Assembly: GCF_013185065.1 (NCBI RefSeq)
Contig: NZ_JAAVTO010000026.1
Coordinates: 1-36,838, forward strand
Source: Adlercreutzia sp. ZJ473
GTDB taxonomy: Bacteria; Actinomycetota; Coriobacteriia; Coriobacteriales; Eggerthellaceae
Direction: 5' to 3'
Length of the DNA stretch: 36,838 nt
The translations under genes and the position numbers were made by a program. Below, piece after piece: positions 19,322-29,733 of this stretch; within the stretch, counting starts at the first letter, position 1; each line of letters starts with the position of its first letter. The notes beneath the pieces are model-generated. The model was not told where the DNA came from. It saw only the letters and a list, made by a program, of their open reading frames with translations, and ran no database searches.

Positions 19322-19921
19322 ATGTACCAGCGCTTTGGAAAACGCCTGTGCGACATCGTGGTCAGCGTGGTCGCGCTGCCCTTCGTGCTGCTCATCATCG
19401 CCGTGCTCGCGCCGCTCATCCACTTCGAGGACGGCGGCCCCGTGTTCTACAACGCGCCGCGCGTGGGCAAGGACGGACGCGACTTCACGATGTACAAGCT
19501 GCGCTCCATGCGCGTGAACGCGCCCGACCTGCTCATGCCCGACGGGTCGACGTACAACGGCGAGGACGACCCGCGCATGACGCGCGTGGGCGCCTTCATG
19601 CGCAAGACGAGCCTCGACGAGATGCCGCAGTTCCTCAACGTGCTGAAGGGCGACATGAGCGTAGTGGGCCCCCGCCCTGACCTGCGCCGCGAGACCGAGC
19701 TCTACCAGGGCGAGGAGCACCGCAAGCTCACCGTGAAGCCCGGCGTCACCGGCTATGCCGCCGTCTACGGCCGCAACTCGCTCCCCTGGCACAGCCGCCT
19801 CGCCCTCGACATCTACTACGTCGATCACCTGAGCTTCCCCCTCGACGTCAAGGTGTTCTTCAAGACGTTCTCCACCGTGCTGGGCCAGGAGGGCGTTTAC
19901 GTGGAGGAAGGCGGCGAATAA
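19322..19921 (+). CDS. initiating sugar-phosphate transferase (PglC-like, monotopic)
   Basis: Transfers a sugar-1-phosphate from a nucleotide sugar to undecaprenyl phosphate, the first membrane step of glycan assembly. At 199 residues it is the short form lacking the extra N-terminal membrane domain of WbaP/WcaJ. The N-terminal hydrophobic stretch (12-34) contains Pro20 of the re-entrant helix. The catalytic Asp99-Glu100 lies in SLDEMPQFLNVLKGDMSVVG, followed by GPRPD and KPGVTGYAAV. It abuts the aminotransferase stop, so the pair is probably co-translated and the transferred sugar may be the amino sugar made by that enzyme. Confidence 0.95.
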   Translation: MYQRFGKRLCDIVVSVVALPFVLLIIAVLAPLIHFEDGGPVFYNAPRVGKDGRDFTMYKLRSMRVNAPDLLMPDGSTYNGEDDPRMTRVGAFMRKTSLDEMPQFLNVLKGDMSVVGPRPDLRRETELYQGEEHRKLTVKPGVTGYAAVYGRNSLPWHSRLALDIYYVDHLSFPLDVKVFFKTFSTVLGQEGVYVEEGGE

Positions 19922-19922
19922 C

Positions 19923-20996
19923 ATGGCGGACCAACCCCTCGTAAGCGTCATCGTGCCCATCTACAACGCCGAGCCGTTCCTCGAGCAGTGCCTGGAAAGC
20001 ATCGAGGCGCAGACGTGTCGCAGCCTTGAGATCATCTGCCTCAACGACGGCTCAACCGACCAATCGCTCGCCATCATGAGGCGGCACGCCGCAGCCGATG
20101 ATCGCATCATTGTCATCGACAAGCAGAACCAGGGGTATGGGGCGACGTGCAACCGCGGGCTCGACGTGGCGCGTGGCGCGTGGATCGCCATCGTTGAGCC
20201 TGACGATTGGATCGAGCCGGACATGTACCGCGCCATGCTCACCTTCGCAAACCGGCTGAAAAAGCCCATCGACATCGTCAAGACCCCTTATTGGCGCATC
20301 ATCAACCCCGACACCAAGCAGCAGAGGAAGATAAACTGCAGCTACCGTCGGCGCGTGAAGCCCGGCGAGCAGCCCTTTGCCGTCAACATGGCGCCCCACC
20401 TGCTGCGCCACCATCCCTCGATCTGGTCGGCGATCTATCGCGCCAGCTTCCTCGAGGATCGCCACATCCGGTTTCACGAGATTCCTGGAGCAGGATGGGC
20501 CGACAACCCCTTCCTGATCGACACCTTGTGCCAGACGGATCGCATCGCCTATCTCGACGAGCCCTTCTACTGCTATCGTGAGGAGACCGAGGAGAAGTCA
20601 AGGGCCTCCGCCCTCAACAACACCATGATGCCGTTTGACCGGTGGGATGACATGATGGACGTGCTCGAGCGCTTGGGGATAGAAGACGCGACCATCCTGC
20701 AGGAGCAATACCAGCGCGCGTTCACCTACTATGGCGGCACCATAGAGCATACGGGCGAGCGCGCTGACGTCCTTGCGAGGATGGAGGCGGTCATGGGTCG
20801 CATGACCCGCCCCGAGCTCGTGCTGGGCAACCCCAACCTCTCTCCTGCGCAGAAAGAGCTCTTTGCTGACTCCCTCGGCATCGAGGCGCCCGCGCGCAGC
20901 AATGCCGTTTGGGCGAGGAAGCTCGTGGGAGAGGCGGCCTACACGTTGAGAAACGCAGGACTCGCCTATACGTTGAATATGATCAGAAAGATCTGA
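19923..20996 (+). CDS. family 2 glycosyltransferase (357 aa), tandem paralog 1
   Basis: A GT2 enzyme with VSVIVPIYNAEPFLEQCLES, LNDGSTDQS and EPDD as the metal-site equivalent. HPSIWSAIYRASFLED and GAGWADNPFLID in the second half are shared almost word for word with the next gene, showing a tandem duplication. GGAGGAAGG lies before ATG 19923, one base after the stop of the sugar-phosphate transferase, so it may add the second sugar. No membrane segment is seen. Donor unknown. Confidence 0.9.
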   Translation: MADQPLVSVIVPIYNAEPFLEQCLESIEAQTCRSLEIICLNDGSTDQSLAIMRRHAAADDRIIVIDKQNQGYGATCNRGLDVARGAWIAIVEPDDWIEPDMYRAMLTFANRLKKPIDIVKTPYWRIINPDTKQQRKINCSYRRRVKPGEQPFAVNMAPHLLRHHPSIWSAIYRASFLEDRHIRFHEIPGAGWADNPFLIDTLCQTDRIAYLDEPFYCYREETEEKSRASALNNTMMPFDRWDDMMDVLERLGIEDATILQEQYQRAFTYYGGTIEHTGERADVLARMEAVMGRMTRPELVLGNPNLSPAQKELFADSLGIEAPARSNAVWARKLVGEAAYTLRNAGLAYTLNMIRKI

Positions 20997-21057
20997 TCTG
21001 CGATTTCCTCCGCAAACCATACCAAACCTGTCCATCAGCTAGGAGAAGAGCCCTTCC

Positions 21058-22158
21058 ATGCACAGCGACCCAAGCGCCCTCGTCACCGTCATCGTGCCCA
21101 TCTACAACGTCGAGAAGTACCTCGAGCAGTGCCTTTCGAGCATCGCCTCGCAAACGCATGAGTCGCTGGAAGTTCTCTGCATCAACGACGGCAGCACCGA
21201 CTCGTCGCGAGACATCGCCGAGCGGTTCGCGAGCAACGACAAGCGATTCGTCGTCATCAGCAAGCGCAACGAGGGCTATGGCGCCAGCTGCAACCTCGGC
21301 ATCGAGAAGGCCCGCGGAAAGTGGATCTCCATCATCGAGCCCGATGACTGGATCAGTCCCACCATGTACGAGGACATGCTCAACTTGGCTGGTCGATTCG
21401 AGGAAGAAGTCGACGTGGTGAAGACGCCTTGGATCGAGGTCCGCTTCTGGGACAACCCGGAAACCCAGGCGGAGCGGCCTTGCACCCTGTACAAGCGGAT
21501 GAAGACGTCGATTGAGCCCTTTGTGATCAAGGACAACCCCATCCTCCTAGAAGCGCATCCCTCGATATGGTCGGCGCTCTATCGCAAGAAGTTCCTTGAC
21601 GAGAAGAACATCAGGTTCATCCCCTACCCCGGCGCAGGATGGGCTGACAACCCCTTCCTCATCGAATCGCTTTGCCAGGCAAGCAGCATCCTCTATCTCG
21701 ACACGCTGTATTACCACTATCGGACTGACCTTCCCGGGTCGACTCTCAACCATCAGAGCGACGAGGCCATCGCAAGGCCGTTCGACCGGTGGATTGACAT
21801 GATGCGCATGCTTGACGAGTTGGGCGTTGACGATCGGGGCGTGCTCGAGGCCCACCACGTCAGGGGATTCGACTACGTCGCCGGAGCCATCTGCGACGAC
21901 GGCTGGGACAACCCCCTCGTCCGATCGAAGACGCGCGAGGTCTTCGAGATGATGGACGAGTCGATCGTCGTGGAGTGCCCGAGGATCAACGCGCGCAAGA
22001 AACGCCTCTTCTTCGAGGTAACGGAAAGGCCCGCGCCCCGTCTCTTCCGCTTGACGAGAGCCAAGTTCCTCGCAAGCGAGACGCTCCACCTGATCAAGAT
22101 CTACGGCATCAAGCTGATCACCGAGCACGCCTCCTTCCACCTTCCCTCAGAGGCGTAG
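21058..22158 (+). CDS. family 2 glycosyltransferase (366 aa), tandem paralog 2
   Basis: Paralog of the preceding gene: VTVIVPIYNVEKYLEQCLSS, INDGSTDSS, EPDD, HPSIWSALYRKKFLDEK and GAGWADNPFLIE. The first 250 residues align without large gaps, while the last 100 diverge. AGGAG lies 10 bases before ATG 21058. It ends the plus-strand run and shares a terminator with the convergent LCP gene. It probably adds a later sugar than its paralog, or the same sugar in another linkage; this cannot be decided from sequence. Confidence 0.9.
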   Translation: MHSDPSALVTVIVPIYNVEKYLEQCLSSIASQTHESLEVLCINDGSTDSSRDIAERFASNDKRFVVISKRNEGYGASCNLGIEKARGKWISIIEPDDWISPTMYEDMLNLAGRFEEEVDVVKTPWIEVRFWDNPETQAERPCTLYKRMKTSIEPFVIKDNPILLEAHPSIWSALYRKKFLDEKNIRFIPYPGAGWADNPFLIESLCQASSILYLDTLYYHYRTDLPGSTLNHQSDEAIARPFDRWIDMMRMLDELGVDDRGVLEAHHVRGFDYVAGAICDDGWDNPLVRSKTREVFEMMDESIVVECPRINARKKRLFFEVTERPAPRLFRLTRAKFLASETLHLIKIYGIKLITEHASFHLPSEA

Positions 22159-22235
22159 GCCAACGAGAGGGCTGTGACAGAGGCCGCGTCCGCAAAACCA
22201 CGTACAGGCAGGCGAAAGCGCTGTCGTAGACGCAA

Positions 22236-22269
22236 AATCGGGGTTGCAGCAGAAGCTGCAACCCCGATT
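22236..22269. terminator. shared terminator between convergent genes
   Basis: A perfect 15-bp stem (AATCGGGGTTGCAGC / GCTGCAACCCCGATT) has an AGAA loop. A run of four T follows on the minus strand (bases 22234-22237 read in reverse), so it best serves the LCP gene ending at 22322. It could also stop transcripts from the glycosyltransferase ending at 22158. Confidence 0.85.
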
Positions 22270-22321
22270 CCCCTACCTAATGCCGCTTCGCTTGCGTTCG
22301 AAGCATCACCTCAGATGCGGG

Positions 22322-23683
22322 TTAGTTCCCTCCCGTGTCGATGACTTCCTTGGACTCAAGGTCAACCGCCCCATCGCTGGTTGACGTCTTGTCCACGACC
22401 GTCGCGGGATCCCCGCCGCTGTCAACTACGGACATGAGCTCAGCCCACTCCTGGGGGGCATAGGTCGTCAACCACAATCCGGTGTCTGCGTCCATGTCCC
22501 CCTCCGTGGGGCCCGTGCACGAGTAGACCGTCACCTCGTCTGCCTTGGCAAGGTCGAGAGCCCACGAGACGAGGTCGCCCATGGGGATGTCGGTCTGGAT
22601 CATGGACGAGAGCGTCTCAATCTGCCCGGGAATCTGGTCAAGCGGAGCAGAGAGAATCTGCTTCATCATGGCTATCATCATGGCGCGGATGTTAGCCTGG
22701 CGAATGACGTCTCCACCGGCAACATCAGGCGTATTGTAGCCTGTCCTCATGCGCGCGAGCGCAACAGCCTGCTCGCCGTTGATGACCTGCTCGCCTTTCT
22801 CGACATGAACCGAGGGCCGGTCGTTCGTGTAGACTTGGTAGTCGATCGTGTAGGGCACGTTGACGTGCAACCCGCCCAAGCTGTCGACAACGCCTTGGAG
22901 CTGATCGAACTCAACCTCCACATAATGGGCGATGGGCACGCCCGTCAGCTTCGAGACCGCCTCGATGCAGGCTATCTCTCCCTGCTCGGCGAATACCTGG
23001 TTCAGCTTCACCGTTCGCCCGTCGATCTGGTACTCCGTATCGCGGGGGACGGACACCATCGTCACCTGGGGCTTGTTCAAGTCGACGCGCGTCAATATCA
23101 TCGCGTCGCTTCTCGCTCCGTATCCTTCCCAGTTGTCGGAACCTATCACCAGGACGTAGAACGGCTCTTGGTAGTCCGCCTCAGTCAGAACCGACGAGAG
23201 CGCGCCCAGGTCGCCGTCATATGAGAGCTTACCCGAGAGGTTGAGGAAGTACGCTCCTGCGGCGATCCCCACCCCCAGCAGCACTACCAGAAACGCGCCC
23301 AAGACGCCCAGCAGTATCTTCTTGCCCTTCTTCTTTTTGGCGGGCATCTGAATGTCTCCCTCCGCGCCCCCGCCGTAGGGCGAAGGATAGGCCGCCCGGG
23401 AAACCTGCCCATACTGGCCGTGTTGACCCGGCATCTGGCGTGGGGTGGCATAGCCGCGGTTAGCCGAAGCAGAACGCTGACCGACCGCAGGCCGTCCCGC
23501 GGGACGCTGGTATGAGGCAGCCGGCGAGCCGCCTCGCACGGGCTGCCTCGCGCCCTGCCCAGCCGAAGCCGAGGTGCGAGGGCTGCGCGGCGCAACGCCC
23601 GGTGCAGGCTGATGCGACCCAGCGCCTTCCTGGCGCCTCGCGTGAGCGTATCGCGGGTTGTTGTTTCCGTGCTGAGCAGTCAC
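22322..23683 (-). CDS. LytR-CpsA-Psr family glycopolymer ligase (453 aa)
   Basis: LCP enzymes move undecaprenyl-linked glycopolymers onto peptidoglycan outside the cell. About 120 cytoplasmic residues, rich in Arg, Gly, Pro, Gln and Ser, precede a KKKKGKK stop and one membrane helix (about 123-146). The LCP domain follows, with VIGSDNWEG, ARSDAMILTRVD, MVSVPRDTEYQ and GDVIRQANI supplying the Arg and Asp residues that bind the lipid pyrophosphate. GTG 23683 has AAGGAGGAG six bases upstream. It lies about 95 bases downstream of a paralogous LCP gene; the two share the C-terminal GLWLTTY and GGDP motifs. Confidence 0.92.
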   Translation of the reverse strand: MTAQHGNNNPRYAHARRQEGAGSHQPAPGVAPRSPRTSASAGQGARQPVRGGSPAASYQRPAGRPAVGQRSASANRGYATPRQMPGQHGQYGQVSRAAYPSPYGGGAEGDIQMPAKKKKGKKILLGVLGAFLVVLLGVGIAAGAYFLNLSGKLSYDGDLGALSSVLTEADYQEPFYVLVIGSDNWEGYGARSDAMILTRVDLNKPQVTMVSVPRDTEYQIDGRTVKLNQVFAEQGEIACIEAVSKLTGVPIAHYVEVEFDQLQGVVDSLGGLHVNVPYTIDYQVYTNDRPSVHVEKGEQVINGEQAVALARMRTGYNTPDVAGGDVIRQANIRAMMIAMMKQILSAPLDQIPGQIETLSSMIQTDIPMGDLVSWALDLAKADEVTVYSCTGPTEGDMDADTGLWLTTYAPQEWAELMSVVDSGGDPATVVDKTSTSDGAVDLESKEVIDTGGN

Positions 23684-23777
23684 GAACAGCTCCTCCTTCT
23701 CTCTGCATGGCTCGAATGAATCTACCATCTGGCACGATCATCTCTCCCATGCCTGCAAAACGAGTAGACCCTTCTGT

Positions 23778-24800
23778 TTACTTCTGCGGAGTCAGCACCG
23801 TTTTCGTGTTGATCGGAGCCTCAGGCGAGTCGGAGAACCCCTCGTCCTGGACGTTGACCGTAGACGGATCGCCGCCCAGGTCAACCACTTGCATCAGCTT
23901 CTCCCAGCGGTCAGGGTAGTACGTGGTGAGCCAGAGGCCGCTCTCCGCGTCAGTGTCGCCGTTCACAGGGCCGGTCGTCCCGTATACGGTGACCTCATCC
24001 GCCTGCGACAGCTGCGTGATCATCCCGAGAGCATCCTCCTTGGCGATGTTCGTCTCCACGAAAGGCAGGAGCGCCTCGGCGGTCCCCGCAGGATCCTCTG
24101 CAGACAGCACGAGGTCGAGCATGGTCGTCAGCATCTGGCGGTCAACAGCCTGGCGAATCACATCTCCCAGAAATCCGTACTGGGGGTAGCCCGTCCGGGC
24201 TCGAGAAATGGCCATGACGCGCCACGGGTCGAGGGTCTGCACACCCGCCGTGTACTCCTCATCAGGGAAGTCCTTGGTGTAGAAGCTGTACGAGAAGTCG
24301 TAGGGAACGTCAACCTCAATGCCGTTGAAATAGCCGACGATGCTCTGAAGCCCGTCGAAGCCAACGGTAACGTAGTCAGTCACCGGCACCCCTGCGATGG
24401 TGGAGACCGCCTTGCATGCAGCCTCAGCGCCGCCGCGCTCATACGCCATGTTGACCTTGATCTTGCTGCCGTCTTCCCATGTATAAGCCGTGTCGCGGGG
24501 AATGGTCACCAGCGTCACCAAGCTGTTGGCGAGGTCAACGCGGGCCAGCATCAAAAGGTCGGAGCGGCCTGGCGAGTATTTCTCCCACTCGTCATCGCCT
24601 ATCACGGCAATGTAGCGCACGTCGTTCGTCTGAGCATGGTCCGAAACAGCCAGATCCGTGCCGCTCCTCTCCTCAGAAGACCCACTCGAACTGCTCTGAC
24701 AGCCCGACAGAAGAACCAAGCTCGCCAAAGCGAGGCAAGCGAGCAGAGCACCCGCCACACGCAACGTGACACCTTTGCCCTTTAAGCCAACGACACCCAC
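23778..24800 (-). CDS. LytR-CpsA-Psr family protein, predicted lipoprotein (340 aa)
   Basis: An LCP-type domain with VIGDDEWEKYS, GRSDLLMLARVD, TIPRDTAY and GDVIRQAVD. Instead of the usual membrane helix it has a signal sequence ending in a lipobox, LVLLSGC, with Cys34 as the lipid-bearing residue, followed by a Ser/Gly linker. GTG 24800 is chosen because GGAG lies nine bases upstream. Very similar to the LCP protein encoded just downstream, so the pair arose by duplication. Likely to ligate, or to regulate ligation of, a surface polymer. Confidence 0.9.
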   Translation of the reverse strand: MGVVGLKGKGVTLRVAGALLACLALASLVLLSGCQSSSSGSSEERSGTDLAVSDHAQTNDVRYIAVIGDDEWEKYSPGRSDLLMLARVDLANSLVTLVTIPRDTAYTWEDGSKIKVNMAYERGGAEAACKAVSTIAGVPVTDYVTVGFDGLQSIVGYFNGIEVDVPYDFSYSFYTKDFPDEEYTAGVQTLDPWRVMAISRARTGYPQYGFLGDVIRQAVDRQMLTTMLDLVLSAEDPAGTAEALLPFVETNIAKEDALGMITQLSQADEVTVYGTTGPVNGDTDAESGLWLTTYYPDRWEKLMQVVDLGGDPSTVNVQDEGFSDSPEAPINTKTVLTPQK

Positions 24801-24917
24801 CGCAAAACACTCCTTCACATGCTATCCAAATGCAATAACGCGCTCATGTGGAATAATGAGCCATCAGACAGTCTACCAGATTCGAGCGCAAGCGAATCAC
24901 CTTGAAGGAGCATGGCT

Positions 24918-25958
24918 ATGCAACACCCAAAACTATCGTTTGTCGTTCCGGTGTACAACATCGACCGCTACCTCGACGAATGCCTGGGATCGCTCTGCGG
25001 GCAAACCTATTCGAACCTGGAGATCATATGCGTAGACGACGGCTCTTCTGACAACTCCCTTGACGTGCTGCGAACGTGGGAGCAGCGCGATGACCGGGTG
25101 AAGGTCTTCTCCCAGGCAAACAAGGGGGTGTCGCGCGCTCGAAACGAGGGCATGAGGCGGGCTACCGGCGAGTACATCGGCTTCGTCGACGGAGACGACT
25201 ACCTCGACCTCGACGCCGCGGAGAAGATCATGGAGAAGATCCTCGCCCACGAGGCGGACATCGTCGTGTACGGAGGGAGGGCCTTCCCGGAAACACAGTG
25301 GGTGACCGAGGTGTTCGGTCCGCGCGACGTCGTGAGAGAAGGCGATGGCCGCCTCATGATCTTCGAGGAGCGCGGCTGCATACCCTCCGCCTCGAACAAG
25401 GTGTATCGCCGCAGCCTCTTGGAGCAAAACAGCTTGGAGTTCAACGAGAGCCTCATCTTGGGTGAAGACACCTCGCTGCAGTTCCTCATCTTCCCCTTGG
25501 CCCAGCGAGTCGTCTTCATGTCGAACCGCTTCTACCACTACCGCTTCAATCGCGAGGGGTCGGCTGTCACCGAGGAGTTCAAGAACAAGCTCCCCCAGCT
25601 CCTCAAGCACATAGGCGTCTTCAGCTACATCTCAAGCGAGTGGGATCAACGCGGCTATCTGGCAGATTGCAAGCCGCAGTTCCTCTCCTGCCTGTCCTTC
25701 ATCTTCAACGACTTCTTCGGCATGACGCCGGCGGAGCAGATCGAGTTCTCGAAGGAGTTCGAGCGCGCCTTCCTCGCCTTCTTCTCAAGACAAGATCTTC
25801 TCGGCGACATGCCTCGGGGCGTTCGTTACCGATACGAGCTGTTCTTGGCCCTCGCCCAGAAAGCAAGTACTCATGACAGCATCTGGACGGACATGACGGC
25901 GTTTCGAGCCAAGGACGCGTGCCTCAACATAGGACGAAAGTTGCTTCGCAGAGGCTAA
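24918..25958 (+). CDS. family 2 glycosyltransferase (346 aa)
   Basis: A GT2 enzyme with LSFVVPVYNIDRYLDECLGS, VDDGSSDNS and DGDD. NEGMRRATGEYIGF and LILGEDTSLQF are typical of capsule and teichoic-type GT2 proteins. ATG 24918 is chosen over ATG 24912 because GGAG lies seven bases before it, against one base for the other. It is a single-gene unit between the divergent LCP gene and the convergent GT2 gene, whose stop codon begins two bases beyond its own. Donor unknown. Confidence 0.88.
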   Translation: MQHPKLSFVVPVYNIDRYLDECLGSLCGQTYSNLEIICVDDGSSDNSLDVLRTWEQRDDRVKVFSQANKGVSRARNEGMRRATGEYIGFVDGDDYLDLDAAEKIMEKILAHEADIVVYGGRAFPETQWVTEVFGPRDVVREGDGRLMIFEERGCIPSASNKVYRRSLLEQNSLEFNESLILGEDTSLQFLIFPLAQRVVFMSNRFYHYRFNREGSAVTEEFKNKLPQLLKHIGVFSYISSEWDQRGYLADCKPQFLSCLSFIFNDFFGMTPAEQIEFSKEFERAFLAFFSRQDLLGDMPRGVRYRYELFLALAQKASTHDSIWTDMTAFRAKDACLNIGRKLLRRG

Positions 25959-25960
25959 GA

Positions 25961-27024
25961 CTACCTGCTCACGCCTATCTTGCGCTTAACCTTCTGCACG
26001 TCTCGGTAGAGGCGCACGCGACGAGGCGACCAGCAATCCCTCAACCTCACGAACCCGCACGGGTTCTTCATGAGAAGGCAGAGGTCGCTCCACTGCTCAG
26101 AGGTGTAGTGGAAAGGATCGAGGATGCCCTCCTCATCATGACGCAAGAAGTCGGCGGCCATCTTCTTCGCGTACTCCTCGTGATAGGCAGGATCGATGCG
26201 GTTGTAGTTCCAGAAGCAGCATCCGCCGAATTTCCTCGCGGCCATAACGGGGAGAAGGGGGGCAAAGCGATTCAGGTCGCCCTTCAAGAAGCGCTCCAGG
26301 TAATCATACTCAGCCGACACGCTGTAGATCTTGTCCTTCTGGTTGATGGACGACGACTCGTTGTCCTGGCGATAGAACACGAAGGAATCGCTCATGAGAT
26401 ACGCCGTCTGAGCGCATGCCCAAAGCATGAAGGAGAAGGAGGTGTCTTGGTATGCCGCACCTGGAGTTTCCTGCAGCTTCAGTCCATTGTCCGCAATGAC
26501 AGACCGTCGCACCAAGGTAGCCCAGAGGGCAGACGGAAGATGGAAGCACTCGACGTGCTCGCGGGGATCGAGGACGAATCCGCAGAGCGCCTGATCGTTG
26601 AAGTGAATCTCTTCCGTTTTGTCGCAGGGGGTCGACCAGTAGTACTTCACGTCAGCCCGCACGATGTCGACGTCGTTCGCCTCGGCATGCCCGACCATGC
26701 TCTCGAGCATGGTGGCGTCGCAGAAGTCATCCGACTCGAGCACACCCACGTAATCGCCCGTCGCGGCGGCAAAGCCAACGTTGAGCGAATGCCCGTACCC
26801 CGCGTTCGGCTTCGTAATCACCTTGAAGCGAGAATCGCGTTTCTCGTATTCGCGAAGAATGGACAGAGAGCCGTCGGTCGACCCGTCGTCAACGCATATC
26901 ACCTCAAAGTCCTGAAGCGTCTGATGAAGCAGGCTGTCAAGGCACTGCCTCAGGTATCTCTCTACGTTGTAAACGGGAACTATGATAGAGGCTCTCAAGT
27001 CAACTCCACAATCTCGCTTTTCCA

Positions 27025-27025
<1 letters not shown>
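25961..27025 (-). CDS. family 2 glycosyltransferase (354 aa)
   Basis: A GT2 enzyme with ASIIVPVYNVERYLRQCLDS, VDDGSTDGS and ESDD. GYGHSLNVGF, YQDTSFSFMLWA and WNYNRIDPAY match the enzyme at 4467-5552, so these two are paralogs at opposite ends of the locus. Its ATG overlaps the stop of the upstream dehydratase gene by one base (TAATG), giving a two-gene operon. Confidence 0.9.
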
Positions 27026-28860
<1,835 letters not shown>

Positions 28861-28879
28861 AGAGCTCCTCACTCGTTAC

Positions 28880-28909
28880 ATTATGAGAACCTTGTAATTG
28901 TACTCGCAA
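28880..28909 (-). promoter_or_regulatory. candidate promoter of the dehydratase-GT2 operon
   Basis: On the minus strand TTGCGA (28904-28909) lies 18 bases before CATAAT (28880-28885), about 20 bases before the start codon at 28860. It sits after the terminator of the upstream lipoprotein gene, so the operon needs its own promoter. Confidence 0.45.
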
Positions 28910-28947
28910 CTTACCCCACGGCACGGCAAACGCGGAATCCCCCACAA

Positions 28948-28990
28948 TAAAAAAGCGGGCTGGAGGCCCTTCAAAGACCTCCAGCCCGCT
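28948..28990 (-). terminator. rho-independent terminator of the acylation operon
   Basis: A perfect 13-bp stem (AGCGGGCTGGAGG / CCTCCAGCCCGCT) is followed on the minus strand by six T. It lies 27 bases past the stop of the lipoprotein gene at 29017 and separates the MBOAT operon from the dehydratase operon. Confidence 0.92.
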
Positions 28991-29016
28991 CGCGATGCGT
29001 CGGAGAAGATCGGCGC

Positions 29017-29733
29017 CTACCTCAGGGCAACGCCGCCGTCAACGCAGCGGTCCTCCGTCTGGGCAGGAGCCGAAGAGCCCCCGTTGGAAGAGCCGCCAGA
29101 GGAGGAGCCGGTGTTGCTCGGCTGGGCAGCGGCGGCCGCCTCCGCTTCAGCTTGGGCCTGCGCAGCTGCCGCAGCCTCGGCCTCCGCCTCAGCTTGGGCC
29201 TGCGCCATGGCAGCCTCGGCCGCAGCCTTGCGGTCGATGGCATCCTGCTGGGTGGACCCGGAAGCACCGTCCTTGCCCACGTAGGTGACGTAGGCCACGT
29301 CGCCTTCGGACTTAAGCTCCATCTCCGCCAAGTTGGCGAGATCAATTTGCTCGAACAGGCACGTCGTGCCGTCTTCGAAGCCCACGAGGATGTCGTAGAG
29401 GGTCTCCTCCCCCTCTTCCTCGGGAGCGTAGAACAGATCAACGGTATCCTCGGCCTTGAACACGTCGCCTTCCGCCATCAGGCCGGCGGGGAAGCTCTCC
29501 TCGCCCGTTTTCTTGACGAAGAGGGACGTTACGTCGTTCGCCAGGCCGTTCGTCACCTCGATCTTGTACGCCGCGTCAGACTCCTTGCCGATGACCTGAC
29601 GCTCCGGGGCAGCCGCCTGCTGAGAGGAGGCAGCCTCCTGAGGCTCCTGCTGGGGCTCCTGCGAAGAGCATCCCCACAGAGCGCCCATTCCCAGCGACAA
29701 GGTCAACACGACGGCAAAGCACTTTCTTCTCAT
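29017..29733 (-). CDS. lipoprotein of unknown function with Ala/Glu/Gln-rich tail (238 aa)
   Basis: The signal sequence ends in a lipobox, ALWGC, so Cys22 is probably lipid-bound outside the membrane. A compact middle part (about 45-165) is not recognised. Residues 165-210 are Ala, Gln, Glu and Lys in short repeats, likely helical, followed by a Ser/Gly/Asn linker and a short tail containing one Cys. Its ATG overlaps the stop of the AlgX-like gene (ATGA), which ties it to the MBOAT/AlgX-like pair. It may be an accessory part of that acylation system, which is inferred from position only. Confidence 0.85.
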   Translation of the reverse strand: MRRKCFAVVLTLSLGMGALWGCSSQEPQQEPQEAASSQQAAAPERQVIGKESDAAYKIEVTNGLANDVTSLFVKKTGEESFPAGLMAEGDVFKAEDTVDLFYAPEEEGEETLYDILVGFEDGTTCLFEQIDLANLAEMELKSEGDVAYVTYVGKDGASGSTQQDAIDRKAAAEAAMAQAQAEAEAEAAAAAQAQAEAEAAAAAQPSNTGSSSGGSSNGGSSAPAQTEDRCVDGGVALR

